From positions 62,001 to 126,000 of the forward strand of contig JAKSTM010000003.1 of the NCBI GenBank assembly GCA_024402565.1: a stretch of DNA of 64,000 bases. Reading direction: 5' to 3'. Below are positions 8,163-17,368 of the stretch, in pieces. This stretch comes from Treponema sp. (GTDB lineage Bacteria; Spirochaetota; Spirochaetia; Treponematales; Treponemataceae). A program made the position numbers and the translations under genes. The notes beneath the pieces were generated by a model. It ran no database searches. It saw only the letters and a list, made by a program, of their open reading frames with translations, and was not told the origin of the DNA. Within the stretch, counting starts at the first letter, position 1, and each line of letters opens with the position of its first letter.

Positions 8163-10709
8163 ATGTCTTACGATTTTAAAAACATTGAACCTAAATGGCA
8201 GAAATACTGGGCGGACAACAAAACATTCCGCGTAACAGAAGATGAATCTATTCCGGCAGAAAAACGCCGCTACGTCCTTGATATGTTCCCTTACCCTTCT
8301 GGGGCAGGACTTCACGTAGGTCATCCTGAAGGATACACAGCAACAGATATTTACTGCCGTTTCCTTCGCATGAAAGGCTACAATGTTCTCCACCCAATGG
8401 GATACGATGCTTTCGGTCTTCCAGCAGAAAACTATGCTATCAAGACTGGTACACACCCATCAATCACAACAAACCAGAATATCGAAAACTTCACACGTCA
8501 GATCAAAGCACTTGGTTTCAGCTATGACTGGGACCGCTGCATTTCTACATGTGAACCTGAATACTACAAATGGACTCAGTGGATTTTCCTCCAGCTCTAC
8601 AAAAAAGGACTGGCTTACGAAGCAGAAACTCCAATCAACTGGTGTCCTTCATGTCTTACAGGTCTTGCAAACGAAGAAGTAAAAGAAGGCAAATGTGAAC
8701 GCTGTGGTGCAATCGTAACACACAAAACAATCCGCCAGTGGATTCTGAAAATTACTGAATACGCTGAACGCCTTCTTGAAGACCTGGACAGTCTGGACTG
8801 GCCTGAAAGCGTAAAACTCATGCAGAAAAACTGGATCGGAAAATCTTTCGGTGCAGAAGTTGATTTTGAAGTTGCTAAAGCCGACGGAACTGGAAGCGGA
8901 GAAAAACTTACAGTTTATACAACTCGCTGTGATACACTTTTCGGTGCAACTTACATGGTTGTTGCTCCAGAACATCCTCTGGTAGCAAAAATCACAACCC
9001 CTGAACAGAAAGACGCCGTTGCAGCATATCTTGATGCAGCTGCTAAAAAATCTGACCTTCAGCGTACAGACCTGAACAAAGACAAGACTGGTGTATTCTC
9101 AGGAAGCTATGCAATCAACCCTGTAAACGGAAAACTTATTCCAATCTGGATTGCAGACTACGTTCTCATTTCTTACGGTACAGGTGCCATTATGGCCGTT
9201 CCTGCCCACGATGACCGCGACTGGGAATTCGCAAAGAAATTCAACCTGCCAATCATCGAAGTTCTGAAATCGGAAGTTGATGTTCAGACTCAGGCCTGGA
9301 CTCAGGATGGTGTACACGTAAACTCAGGTTTCGTTGACGGGCTGAACAAAAAAGACGCTATCGCAAAAATGATCGAATTCCTTGAAGAAAAGAAAATCGG
9401 TCATGCAACAGTAAACTACAAACTCCGCGACTGGATCTTCAGCCGCCAGCGCTACTGGGGTGAACCAATTCCTCTCGTACACTGTGAAAAATGTGGTACA
9501 GTTGCCATTCCGGAAGACCAGCTCCCAGTTGAACTTCCAAACGTAAAATCATACCAGCCAACAGGAACAGGAGAATCTCCACTGGCAGCCATTGAAGAAT
9601 GGGTAAACTGCACATGTCCTGAATGTGGCGGAAAAGCAAAACGCGAAACAAACACAATGCCTCAATGGGGCGGAAGCTGCTGGTACTACCTGCGCTATCT
9701 GGACCCAAAAAACAACGAAAAATTTGTTTCTGAAAAGGCAGAAAAATACTGGATGCCTGTAGACCTTTACGTAGGTGGAGCTGAACACGCAGTTCTTCAC
9801 CTGCTCTACTCTCGCTTCTGGCACAAAGTTCTTTACGACTGCGGAGTAGTTTCTACAAAAGAACCATTCCAGCGCCTCATCAACCAGGGACTTATTACTT
9901 CATTCGCTTTCCAGAGAAAGAACAAGACTCTGGTCCCAACAGATGAAGTAACAGAAAAAGACGGAAAATTCGTAGAAACTGCAACAGGCGAAGAAGTTGA
10001 ACAGATCATCGCAAAGATGTCTAAATCTCTTAAGAACGTTATCAACCCTGATGACATGATCAATCAGTACGGTGCAGACTCTGTCCGCATGTACGAAATG
10101 TTCATGGGACCACTTACAATGAGTAAGCCTTGGAATACACAGGGTATCATCGGTATCAACCGCTTCCTTGAAAAAGTATGGGCCGTTGGAGAAAAACCAA
10201 TGAACGACATCGACATTACAGGAAAACTTGATGACGAAAAACTTGTAGCTCTGCGTAAAACATTCGCTCAGACTGTAAAGAAGGTAACTTCAGATACAGA
10301 CACACTGAACTTCAACACTGCAATTTCACAGATGATGATTTTCATCAACGAAGCTTCAAAAATGGAAAGCCTTCCAAAAGCAATGTGGTCTGATTTCGTA
10401 AAAATGATTTCGGTTTACGCTCCTCACATGGGTGAAGAACTTTGGGAAAAGCTCGGAAACACAAAAACAGTTGCTTACGAAAAGTGGCCTGAAATCTCTG
10501 ACGACTTTGCAAAAGACGACAAGAAGAAGATCATCGTTCAGGTAAACGGAAAAGTTCGCGACAACTTTGAAACAGAACCTGGAACTGCAGAAGATGTTCT
10601 GAAAGCAACAGCTCTTGAACGTCCAAACGTTAAGAAGTTCACAGAAGGACACGAAGTTGTAAAAGTAATTGCTATTAAAGACAAGATTGTAAATATTGTT
10701 ATTAAATAA
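8163..10709 (+). CDS. leuS: Leucyl-tRNA synthetase
   Basis: 848 residues, normal length for bacterial LeuRS. It charges tRNA-Leu in the cytoplasm. HVGH (HIGH motif) is at 51-54 and KMSKS at 618-622. The CP1 editing domain spans roughly 225-420 with [15 protein letters not shown], which includes the Asp that guards against mischarged amino acids. A zinc-type Cys cluster (CPSC...CERCG) lies near 160-180, and a second Cys-rich insertion (CEKC...CPEC) near 440-490. The C-terminal anticodon-binding and tRNA-contact parts are complete. Codon use is strongly biased to C-ending codons (AAC, TTC, CGC, ATC), as in the GH94 and ackA genes, a sign of high expression. The bias creates several long antisense frames that are not genes. 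Confidence 0.98.
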   Translation: MSYDFKNIEPKWQKYWADNKTFRVTEDESIPAEKRRYVLDMFPYPSGAGLHVGHPEGYTATDIYCRFLRMKGYNVLHPMGYDAFGLPAENYAIKTGTHPSITTNQNIENFTRQIKALGFSYDWDRCISTCEPEYYKWTQWIFLQLYKKGLAYEAETPINWCPSCLTGLANEEVKEGKCERCGAIVTHKTIRQWILKITEYAERLLEDLDSLDWPESVKLMQKNWIGKSFGAEVDFEVAKADGTGSGEKLTVYTTRCDTLFGATYMVVAPEHPLVAKITTPEQKDAVAAYLDAAAKKSDLQRTDLNKDKTGVFSGSYAINPVNGKLIPIWIADYVLISYGTGAIMAVPAHDDRDWEFAKKFNLPIIEVLKSEVDVQTQAWTQDGVHVNSGFVDGLNKKDAIAKMIEFLEEKKIGHATVNYKLRDWIFSRQRYWGEPIPLVHCEKCGTVAIPEDQLPVELPNVKSYQPTGTGESPLAAIEEWVNCTCPECGGKAKRETNTMPQWGGSCWYYLRYLDPKNNEKFVSEKAEKYWMPVDLYVGGAEHAVLHLLYSRFWHKVLYDCGVVSTKEPFQRLINQGLITSFAFQRKNKTLVPTDEVTEKDGKFVETATGEEVEQIIAKMSKSLKNVINPDDMINQYGADSVRMYEMFMGPLTMSKPWNTQGIIGINRFLEKVWAVGEKPMNDIDITGKLDDEKLVALRKTFAQTVKKVTSDTDTLNFNTAISQMMIFINEASKMESLPKAMWSDFVKMISVYAPHMGEELWEKLGNTKTVAYEKWPEISDDFAKDDKKKIIVQVNGKVRDNFETEPGTAEDVLKATALERPNVKKFTEGHEVVKVIAIKDKIVNIVIK

Positions 10710-10730
10710 TTCTTTCTGGAATAAGAACTA

Positions 10731-10776
10731 AAAAAAAACACCAGATATACCTTAGGTATATCTGGTGTTTTTTTTT
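10731..10776. terminator. Bidirectional intrinsic terminator between leuS and the TPR gene
   Basis: A 16-bp perfect stem (10737-10752 with 10754-10769, starting AACACCAGATATACC) is flanked by an A-run on the left and a T-run on the right. It can therefore serve leuS on the plus strand and the TPR gene operon on the minus strand. Confidence 0.93.
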
Positions 10777-10792
10777 ATCTCAATTTTCAATT

Positions 10793-12160
10793 TTATGAAA
10801 ACATATTTATTTTCTTCAAAAGTTTAACCAGTTCGTCTTTTTCTATAAAATCAATCGGACGACCATCGATAAATTTGTGGGCACTTTCAGAAAATTTTCC
10901 CATAGAAACACAGAAACCACGATCACATTTAATATCACGGATCTTTGAATGGAAATCTCGAATATTCAAATCACCTAAAACCGAATTCGTTCGGTAGAAT
11001 CTAAACAATTCCTTATCTTCCATTTTATTTGAGGCAACTGTACATAAAACTTCAACACTTTCAGTCTGAACCGAAATATCTTCGACCTTAACATTTTGAT
11101 TCGGATAATATGCAAGAATAAACTTTCTACAAAGAGAAACAAAATCACTTGTTCCCGAAAGAAGATAAGTCTGAAGATTTGTATTCTGATTTAATTCAGT
11201 ATATCGTAACACAAGTGCATCAACGTCTTTATATCCTTGATGCATATTTTGAATTCGCTTCAAAAGTTCCAAACCCTTAGAAATATTTCTTTGGGCAATA
11301 AATACGTTTGCACAGCGATACATTATTTGAAGCATTTCTTTTTCCGGAATATTTGCAAGCTTCATTCCAATTTCATAATCTTGAATTGCCAGTTCCAGAT
11401 TTTTAGCCTTTTCATGATAACGCCCTGCTTCTATACAAGATCTAGGGCCAAATTCAGGATCAGGACGAAGATGCATAAAAATCTTTAAAGCTTTATCCCC
11501 CATTCCTGTTTCAGTCATTGCAACCGCAATACTAAACATTACTTCCTTATTATCAGGCTGAAGATCAAGCACTTTTTTCAAATAAGGAAGCGATTCTCGA
11601 TATTTAGTAGCCTTAAAATATGAAAATCCTAAAGGTTCAAAAACTCCAGTATACTGGGGATTTATTTCATACGCTCTTTTAAGGCAGAAAATCGATTTAT
11701 CAAAAACATTATTTTTATAAAATGCTCTTCCAAGGTAATAAGCAGCATCAAAACTATCTGGCACTTTTTTCAAAGCAAAAGACAATGAAATAATAGCATC
11801 TTCCAGTTTATCCAAATGATAAGCGGCAATTCCGTTTCTTAAGGCCGCCTGGGAAATATCAATATCAACATGAGCTGCCGCAATATCAAATAAAGTTTTG
11901 TAAATAGTAAAAGATTTCTCCCAGTTTTTCTCACCAAAATACAATTCTCCAAGCATAGTCAAAGCCTGGACATTATGGGGATCATGGGCAAGTTTTTTCT
12001 CAGATTCCCTGATTATTGTAGATCGTGATTTTTTACTTTGTTTTTCACCACCTTTCGTTTCATTTCTTTTGGACATTACAGTTCTAATCCCCATTAAAAG
12101 AATAATGAGGATAGAAACTGAAATAATCGTAATCAAAAGGGGAACCAACATTGAGCCCAT
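10793..12160 (-). CDS. Membrane-anchored TPR protein with a degenerate Mrr-like C-terminal domain
   Basis: 455 residues. One transmembrane helix (~6-26) is followed by a basic linker and about six or more tetratricopeptide repeats (~55-310), including AAYYLGRAFYKNNVFDKSI and VFEPLGFSYFKATKYRESL. The last ~110 residues look like the Mrr/type IV restriction-endonuclease fold: RGFCVSMGKFSESAHKF followed by IDFIEKDELVKLL matches the end of Mrr_cat domains. The catalytic Gln-x-Lys is replaced (RFYRT at that place), so nuclease activity is unlikely. It begins 15 nt after the aminotransferase gene with AAGGA as ribosome binding site. Function unknown; probably a protein-interaction scaffold on the inner membrane. 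Confidence 0.85.
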   Translation of the reverse strand: MGSMLVPLLITIISVSILIILLMGIRTVMSKRNETKGGEKQSKKSRSTIIRESEKKLAHDPHNVQALTMLGELYFGEKNWEKSFTIYKTLFDIAAAHVDIDISQAALRNGIAAYHLDKLEDAIISLSFALKKVPDSFDAAYYLGRAFYKNNVFDKSIFCLKRAYEINPQYTGVFEPLGFSYFKATKYRESLPYLKKVLDLQPDNKEVMFSIAVAMTETGMGDKALKIFMHLRPDPEFGPRSCIEAGRYHEKAKNLELAIQDYEIGMKLANIPEKEMLQIMYRCANVFIAQRNISKGLELLKRIQNMHQGYKDVDALVLRYTELNQNTNLQTYLLSGTSDFVSLCRKFILAYYPNQNVKVEDISVQTESVEVLCTVASNKMEDKELFRFYRTNSVLGDLNIRDFHSKIRDIKCDRGFCVSMGKFSESAHKFIDGRPIDFIEKDELVKLLKKINMFS

Positions 12161-12175
12161 AAGAATTCCTTTTCG

Positions 12176-13351
12176 TTACTTTTGAACGCGTAATTCCTGA
12201 ACAAACTGTTCAATACGTTCAAGTGCGATTTTAATTTTTTCTACAGAAGTTGCATAACAACATCTGATATGTCCCTCTCCGCCGGCACCGAAAACACTTC
12301 CAGGTACTACAGCTACATTATATTTCTGAAACAGCATTGTTGCAAACTCTTCGCTTGAAAGCCCTGTTGATGTAATATCAGGGAACATATAGAATGCACC
12401 TTTTGGTTCTGGAACAGGAAGTCCCATTTCATTGAAAGCCTTAACCATCAGGTTTCTGCGCTGCTGATAACTTACACGCATTTTTTCAACTTCTTCCCAG
12501 CCGTTTTTAAGACCTTCGCATGCTGCATACTGACTGAAAATTGGTGCACAGATTGTATTATATCCATGAAGCTTAACAATCTGGGCAAGAAGTTCACTTG
12601 GAGCTGCAATATAACCGATACGCCATCCTGTCATAGCAAAAGATTTTGAAAAACCATTCAGAATGATTGTATAATCTTTCATTCCAGGGAAGCTACCGAT
12701 TGAAACATGTTTTTCCCCATCATAAGCAAGTTCACAGTAAATTTCATCACTGATACACCAGATCTGATGTTTCTTTACAACTTCTGCAATCTTTTCAAGT
12801 TCCGAAGGCGGAATCATTGTCCCTGTAGGATTGTTTGGAGAACAGATCATTACAGCTTTTGTTTTTGGTGTACAGAGCTTTTCAATCTGTTCAGCTGTTG
12901 GATAGAAACCGTTTTCACTTGTATCAAGAGGAATTACTTTTACATGGCACAGTTCAGCAAGAGGAACATAATTTACGTAACAAGGCTGGCTTACGATAAT
13001 TTCATCACCTTCGTTCAAAATAGCGCGAAGAACTGCATCCACCCCTTCAGAAGCCCCTACTGTAATAAGCACTTCATTCTGAGGATTATATGACATATTG
13101 TACGATGCCATATATTTTGAAATTTCTTCCCTAAGCTCAATCAAACCCCAGTTTGATGTATATGAAGTATGTCCTTTTTCAATATGATAGAAAGCTTCTT
13201 CTCGGATGCACCATGGGGTTGGAAAATCAGGTTCACCAACGGAAAGACTGATTACATCATCATGTCCGATAAGCATTTCAAAAAATTTACGGATTCCACT
13301 TGGCGGGATATCCATCATGGATTTACTAAGTCTGTCTTCTCTTGTATTCAT
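12176..13351 (-). CDS. Class I/II pyridoxal-phosphate aminotransferase (aspartate aminotransferase-like)
   Basis: 391 residues from the ATG at 13351, directly after the lrp stop codon; longer in-frame starts would overlap lrp. The PLP lysine is K236 in NGFSKSFAMTGWRIGY, with the supporting D202/Y205 in SDEIYCEL and N174 in SPNNPTG. The substrate-binding Arg is in the HIRCCYATS segment near the C-terminus. The family transfers amino groups between aspartate, aromatic or other amino acids and 2-oxo acids in the cytoplasm. The substrate cannot be fixed from sequence. Close coupling to an Lrp regulator suggests control by amino-acid supply. Confidence 0.93.
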   Translation of the reverse strand: MNTREDRLSKSMMDIPPSGIRKFFEMLIGHDDVISLSVGEPDFPTPWCIREEAFYHIEKGHTSYTSNWGLIELREEISKYMASYNMSYNPQNEVLITVGASEGVDAVLRAILNEGDEIIVSQPCYVNYVPLAELCHVKVIPLDTSENGFYPTAEQIEKLCTPKTKAVMICSPNNPTGTMIPPSELEKIAEVVKKHQIWCISDEIYCELAYDGEKHVSIGSFPGMKDYTIILNGFSKSFAMTGWRIGYIAAPSELLAQIVKLHGYNTICAPIFSQYAACEGLKNGWEEVEKMRVSYQQRRNLMVKAFNEMGLPVPEPKGAFYMFPDITSTGLSSEEFATMLFQKYNVAVVPGSVFGAGGEGHIRCCYATSVEKIKIALERIEQFVQELRVQK

Positions 13352-13352
13352 T

Positions 13353-13838
13353 TTATGCCATTGCTCCTTCGCGGCGATCTTTGTCTTCTTCGATATAAAC
13401 AATATCGTTTTCTTTATAAGTCCTCATAATGAAATGAGTTGCTGTTCCACGAACCCCCTGCAGGGTCGCCAGCTTTCGCGCCACAAAGTCACATATGCTC
13501 TGGAAAGTTTCACCTTCAATTACCACTTTAAGGTCATAGTTTGCTCCACTCATAAGATAAAGAGAGCGAACCTGTGGGAAACGGTAAATGCGGTCAACGA
13601 CTGCATCAAAACCTCTTTCTCTTTCAGGAGTAACTTGAAGTTCAATTTCAGCACAAACCTTTCTATCTGAACCTGATTTTTCAGGATTAACAACTGTTAC
13701 GTATTTAAGAATAGTACCATTTGATTCAAGTTCTTTGATAATAGCTTTGACCTCATCAATTGATTTTTTTGTCATTGCCGAAATATCTTCAACTGAAAGT
13801 CTGGCATTCTGTTTCAATAATTCGAGAATTTCTTCCAT
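13353..13838 (-). CDS. Lrp/AsnC-family transcriptional regulator
   Basis: 161 residues. The N-terminal HTH is at about 1-55 (LLKQNARLSVEDISAMTKKSIDEVKAIIKELESNGTI) and the RAM ligand-binding domain at about 70-150. Family members bind amino acids and form octamers or dimers on promoter DNA. SD AGGAAA is present. The first gene of the lrp-aminotransferase-TPR operon, so probably autoregulatory and controlling the next gene. The last ~10 residues are charged and have no special motif. Confidence 0.92.
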   Translation of the reverse strand: MEEILELLKQNARLSVEDISAMTKKSIDEVKAIIKELESNGTILKYVTVVNPEKSGSDRKVCAEIELQVTPERERGFDAVVDRIYRFPQVRSLYLMSGANYDLKVVIEGETFQSICDFVARKLATLQGVRGTATHFIMRTYKENDIVYIEEDKDRREGAMA

Positions 13839-13897
13839 ATTAGTTTTCCTGTATTTAATTTCCTAAAAGTTTGATTTTCTAAAGTTTTAGTTATAAC

Positions 13898-13930
13898 AAA
13901 AAAAGCCCCCACTTCCGTGAGAGCTTTTTC
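13898..13930 (-). terminator. Intrinsic terminator of rny
   Basis: On the minus strand AGCTCTCAC, a GGAA loop and GTGGGGGCT form a 9-bp stem with G-U pairs followed by seven T. It lies directly after the rny stop. Confidence 0.85.
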
Positions 13931-13932
13931 AC

Positions 13933-15465
13933 TTATCTTGCGTATTCTACAATTCGTGTCTCACGGATCATAGTGAGTCGGATTCTGCCTGGATACTGCA
14001 AATCAGTTTCAATCTGCTTTGCAATGCTTCTAGCCAGTTCCTTAACATCACTGTCAGGCACTTTCTCGTTGTTTACAAGAATACGAAGCTCTCGTCCCGC
14101 CTGGATAGCGTACGCCTTTTCTACACCTGGGAACTTTTCTGCAATGGCTTCCAGATTTTCCAAACGTTTAACGTAATTGTCGATTGTTTCACGACGCGCA
14201 CCAGGACGCGCCGCTGAAATAGCATCGGCAATCTGAACGATAATTGCTTCGATAGTATTTGCTTCAACATCATTATGGTGGGCAGCAATTGCATTTACAA
14301 CTCTTGCATCCTCACCCATTTTACGTGCCATTTCGGCACCAACTTCTGCATGGTTCTGGTCAGAATCATTTTCTGCCCCTTTACCAATGTCATGAAGTAC
14401 AGCTGCTCGTTTTGCAAGTTCTCTGTTTGCTCCGATTTCTGCAGCAAGCATAGAAGCTGCCATTGCAACTTCCTTAGAGTGAATAAGAACATTCTGTCCA
14501 TAACTTGTACGGAAATAAAGGCGTCCAAGAGCACGAACTCCTTCTGTACTCATATTATGAATACCCAGATCAAAGAGTGCTTTTTCACCTTCTTCGTAGA
14601 TCTTATTCTGAATTTCGTGAGTAACTTTCTGAACCACTTCCTCGATACGTGTAGGATGAATACGACCATCCTGAATAAGACGTTCAAGTGATTCTTTAGC
14701 AATTTCCTTACGAACAGGATCAAAACATGAAATAACAACAGCTTCAGGAGTATCATCGATAATGATATCGACACCTGTAAGGGTTTCCAGAGTTCTGATG
14801 TTACGACCTTCACGTCCAATAATACGACCTTTCATTTCGTCACTTGGAAGTGAAACTGTTGCAACTGTAATATCACTTGTTGTTTCCGGAGCAATTCTCT
14901 GAATTGTAGTGATAAGAACATCTTTTGCTTTTTTTTCTGCAGTAAGCTGTGCTTCCTGTTCAATTTTATTAATCAAAACCTGAGCATCATGACGAGCTTC
15001 ATTTTCAAGGTTTTTAATAATAAGTTCTTTTGCTTCTGCCTGTGAAAGACCCGAAATTCGTTCCAGTTCAGAACGATATTGTTCTTCCTGTTTTGCGATT
15101 ACTTCAGATTTTTTCTCAAGTTCAGCTTCTTTTGAAAGGATTTCTTTATCTTTCTTGTCAAATTCTGCAGCACGTTGATCAAGAATTTCTTCTTTTTTAT
15201 TTACACGTGCTTCATAGCGCTGCACTTCTGCACGACGCTCCCGATTTTCCCGCTCTTGCTGGTTTCGTTCACGAATGAGCTCATCTTTTGCATTAAGCAA
15301 TATTTCTTTTTTCTGTGCTTCAGCTTCTTTTATTGCGTCCTGAGTAAGGCGCTTAGCTTTTTGTTCCGAAGCAGTTAACTGAAATCTGGCATAAAGCCAG
15401 CGAATAATCCATCCAAGAACAATTCCTGCAACAGGGAGACTAACATACAACACCCATGTAGGCAT
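13933..15465 (-). CDS. rny: Ribonuclease Y
   Basis: 510 residues. Residues 5-27 are a transmembrane anchor, ~30-190 a long coiled coil, ~200-265 the KH domain (GRIIGREGRN at 213-222), and ~330-430 the HD domain with H358-D359. The organisation is that of RNase Y, the membrane-bound endoribonuclease that starts mRNA decay in many bacteria without RNase E. GGAG is 8 nt before the ATG. It is transcribed divergently from the unknown gene at 15631, with an inverted repeat in the space between. Confidence 0.97.
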   Translation of the reverse strand: MPTWVLYVSLPVAGIVLGWIIRWLYARFQLTASEQKAKRLTQDAIKEAEAQKKEILLNAKDELIRERNQQERENRERRAEVQRYEARVNKKEEILDQRAAEFDKKDKEILSKEAELEKKSEVIAKQEEQYRSELERISGLSQAEAKELIIKNLENEARHDAQVLINKIEQEAQLTAEKKAKDVLITTIQRIAPETTSDITVATVSLPSDEMKGRIIGREGRNIRTLETLTGVDIIIDDTPEAVVISCFDPVRKEIAKESLERLIQDGRIHPTRIEEVVQKVTHEIQNKIYEEGEKALFDLGIHNMSTEGVRALGRLYFRTSYGQNVLIHSKEVAMAASMLAAEIGANRELAKRAAVLHDIGKGAENDSDQNHAEVGAEMARKMGEDARVVNAIAAHHNDVEANTIEAIIVQIADAISAARPGARRETIDNYVKRLENLEAIAEKFPGVEKAYAIQAGRELRILVNNEKVPDSDVKELARSIAKQIETDLQYPGRIRLTMIRETRIVEYAR

Positions 15466-15566
15466 ACTTTTTCTCCATGTATAACGTTTTTTTAAAACAT
15501 TTAGAAATGTTCTCTTTAATTCTAATATAAGAATAGATTATTTACAACCCTAAGATATAAATTATC

Positions 15567-15635
15567 TCCATACAAATATAACGTAAACTAAAATCTTGAA
15601 GTTAGTGGATTTATAAATTATCATATTTGTATGGA
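15567..15635. repeat. 13-bp perfect inverted repeat overlapping the start of the gene at 15631
   Basis: TCCATACAAATAT at 15567-15579 is the exact reverse complement of ATATTTGTATGGA at 15623-15635. The right arm covers the end of the -10 box and the start codon of the next gene. The 43-nt interval holds the -35 box. It could be a regulator site or a long-range hairpin. Confidence 0.75.
15596..15630 (+). promoter_or_regulatory. Leaderless promoter of the gene at 15631
   Basis: -35 TTGAAG 15596-15601, 17-nt spacer, -10 TATCAT 15619-15624, 6 nt, then ATG at 15631. No Shine-Dalgarno sequence is present. Confidence 0.75.
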
Positions 15636-17334
15636 AGAAAGCCAGAAAAAAAGCACATTTGACAGACTTGTGGCAGGATTAAATTCAGATGAACGGACTG
15701 CCATGCTTTCCCGACTCAATCAGAATGGAGAAAGTCATATTGAACTTATCAATGATGCAGCACAGGTAGATACTTTTACAGGCAATCTTTCAACCAGACT
15801 GAAGAATGAATCTATTTTTTACAGGATTTACATCTGGTTCAGGTCATTCGTTACAAAAATACCACAATCACAAATCTATAATGAAGATGTTCTCCTGAAC
15901 ATGGCAAAAAAAATAAATAGAGATCATCCTGGCATTTTAAGTCCACAGGGAGAATTTCTTGATTCCCTTTTTTATGAACGACTTACAACATTAAAAACCG
16001 CTGCAGATTTTTTCAAACCTTATATTTTTATAATTGACGAAAATCCCGGGGCTTTTTATGTATTTCTTAGTTCCTTTGTCGCTCCACAATTATCAGATAA
16101 TATTAATTCTGTAGTAGATCCATACAATCTTCCGGACGATATTGAACCAGACAATAATGTAAGAACCGATCTTTTAAAGAAACTGGATGATCTTTTGAAA
16201 AACATGCAGGGTTCTGTAAAAAATAATATCTACCAGGCTGTAAAGAGCGTTCAATGGCTGACTGCTTTTTCTGAACTGCCATTTATTCATTTCATTTCCC
16301 AGTTTACAGATATTAAAGACGGGGTTTTCACCTGCCCCTACACATCCGCAAAAGTAGATTATCAAACCTTTGCTACAGTATTTGACTACAATATTCTTGT
16401 TCCAAATGAAGTTCTTGAAGCATTATTCCTTTTTTCCCAAAAGAAAGAAATTGCTGGAAATTACATGACTAGCGATATCGAAGATTCCGTGAAAAAATTC
16501 ATGAATGTAGCTGCTTCTCATTTAAAAAATATAAAAATGTTTCTTTCTGTCGTTCCGATTATCTCAATGGGAAAAATCATTTTCAAAGACTATAACTGGA
16601 CTTCAAATTCTTTTGGCGGCGGCGAAGACTGGTTCAGCAAATTCCGTGCCCAATGGCGAAAAATCATAGAAATCAGATGGACGGATTTTTTACGTGAAAG
16701 AAAAAAAACACTTCTTTCAGCTGGATTAAAAAATGATTTTAATCTTTCTTCATTCCCTGAAATGCCAAACAGACCTTGGACTGAATTATGGGGAGGAGTT
16801 CCGTTTAATTGTGAAATGACAGGTGGATTTCTGGCATGGTACACAACAAATCTCTTTCCTTCAGACCAGAATATGCTGAATTTTGTCATGATGGAAGGTA
16901 TTTTTATCAGAAACGAAAACAGATCAGAATATGCAGATGCTCTTGATAAATTATCTAAAGCTGCAGAATCAATCCAGCAAATTCTGACAGATCTTGATTT
17001 CAAAGGCAGTCTCGGCGTTTTATTTGATGAACTTTCATCATCTTCTACAAGAACCTTCAAAACACAATCAACTGTAGACAATATAATGAAATCACTTGAG
17101 ACCAAAATAATTATGGCAGTATCAGATTTCTGTGATGCCTTAAGGACATTTGAAGCGCTCTTTAAAGGTATTTTTGAAGAATTTAACGATGGAATTCATG
17201 GCCCTCTTCAAAATTTCAACTCATTAAAAGGTCACGACAATCTTCGATTTAAAGACTCTCTTAGAAATACACGTAAGAATCTGGGACAAGTCCTTCACTA
17301 CCTAATGGAACTTGAACCAATCGACAAAAAATAG
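15631..17334 (+). CDS. Conserved-looking cytoplasmic protein of unknown function
   Basis: 567 residues. No signal peptide, transmembrane helix or known motif is visible. The sequence is mainly helical and acidic, and tryptophan and phenylalanine are frequent in the middle (FNCEMTGGFLAWYTTNLFPSD). I do not recognise a family. Codon use matches its neighbours and the frame is intact. The start is supported by the promoter placed exactly for a leaderless mRNA. The gene ends 34 nt before the miaB ATG, and its last codons overlap the miaB promoter. Confidence 0.8.
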   Translation: MEESQKKSTFDRLVAGLNSDERTAMLSRLNQNGESHIELINDAAQVDTFTGNLSTRLKNESIFYRIYIWFRSFVTKIPQSQIYNEDVLLNMAKKINRDHPGILSPQGEFLDSLFYERLTTLKTAADFFKPYIFIIDENPGAFYVFLSSFVAPQLSDNINSVVDPYNLPDDIEPDNNVRTDLLKKLDDLLKNMQGSVKNNIYQAVKSVQWLTAFSELPFIHFISQFTDIKDGVFTCPYTSAKVDYQTFATVFDYNILVPNEVLEALFLFSQKKEIAGNYMTSDIEDSVKKFMNVAASHLKNIKMFLSVVPIISMGKIIFKDYNWTSNSFGGGEDWFSKFRAQWRKIIEIRWTDFLRERKKTLLSAGLKNDFNLSSFPEMPNRPWTELWGGVPFNCEMTGGFLAWYTTNLFPSDQNMLNFVMMEGIFIRNENRSEYADALDKLSKAAESIQQILTDLDFKGSLGVLFDELSSSSTRTFKTQSTVDNIMKSLETKIIMAVSDFCDALRTFEALFKGIFEEFNDGIHGPLQNFNSLKGHDNLRFKDSLRNTRKNLGQVLHYLMELEPIDKK

Positions 17335-17350
17335 CAAAACAAAGTATATT
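17321..17350 (+). promoter_or_regulatory. miaB promoter
   Basis: -35 TCGACA 17321-17326, 18-nt spacer, -10 TATATT 17345-17350. The -35 lies inside the last codons of the preceding gene. Predicted leader is ~12 nt with a weak CGGAAA before the ATG at 17369. Confidence 0.5.
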
Positions 17351-17368
17351 ACATACACGGAAATTTCC

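Noticed and set aside
8085-10741. Several minus-strand frames within leuS
   Set aside because: They are shadows caused by the biased codon use of leuS; none has a recognisable motif or start signal.
14259-14819. Frames on both strands inside rny
   Set aside because: rny is complete and typical; these are low-complexity shadows.
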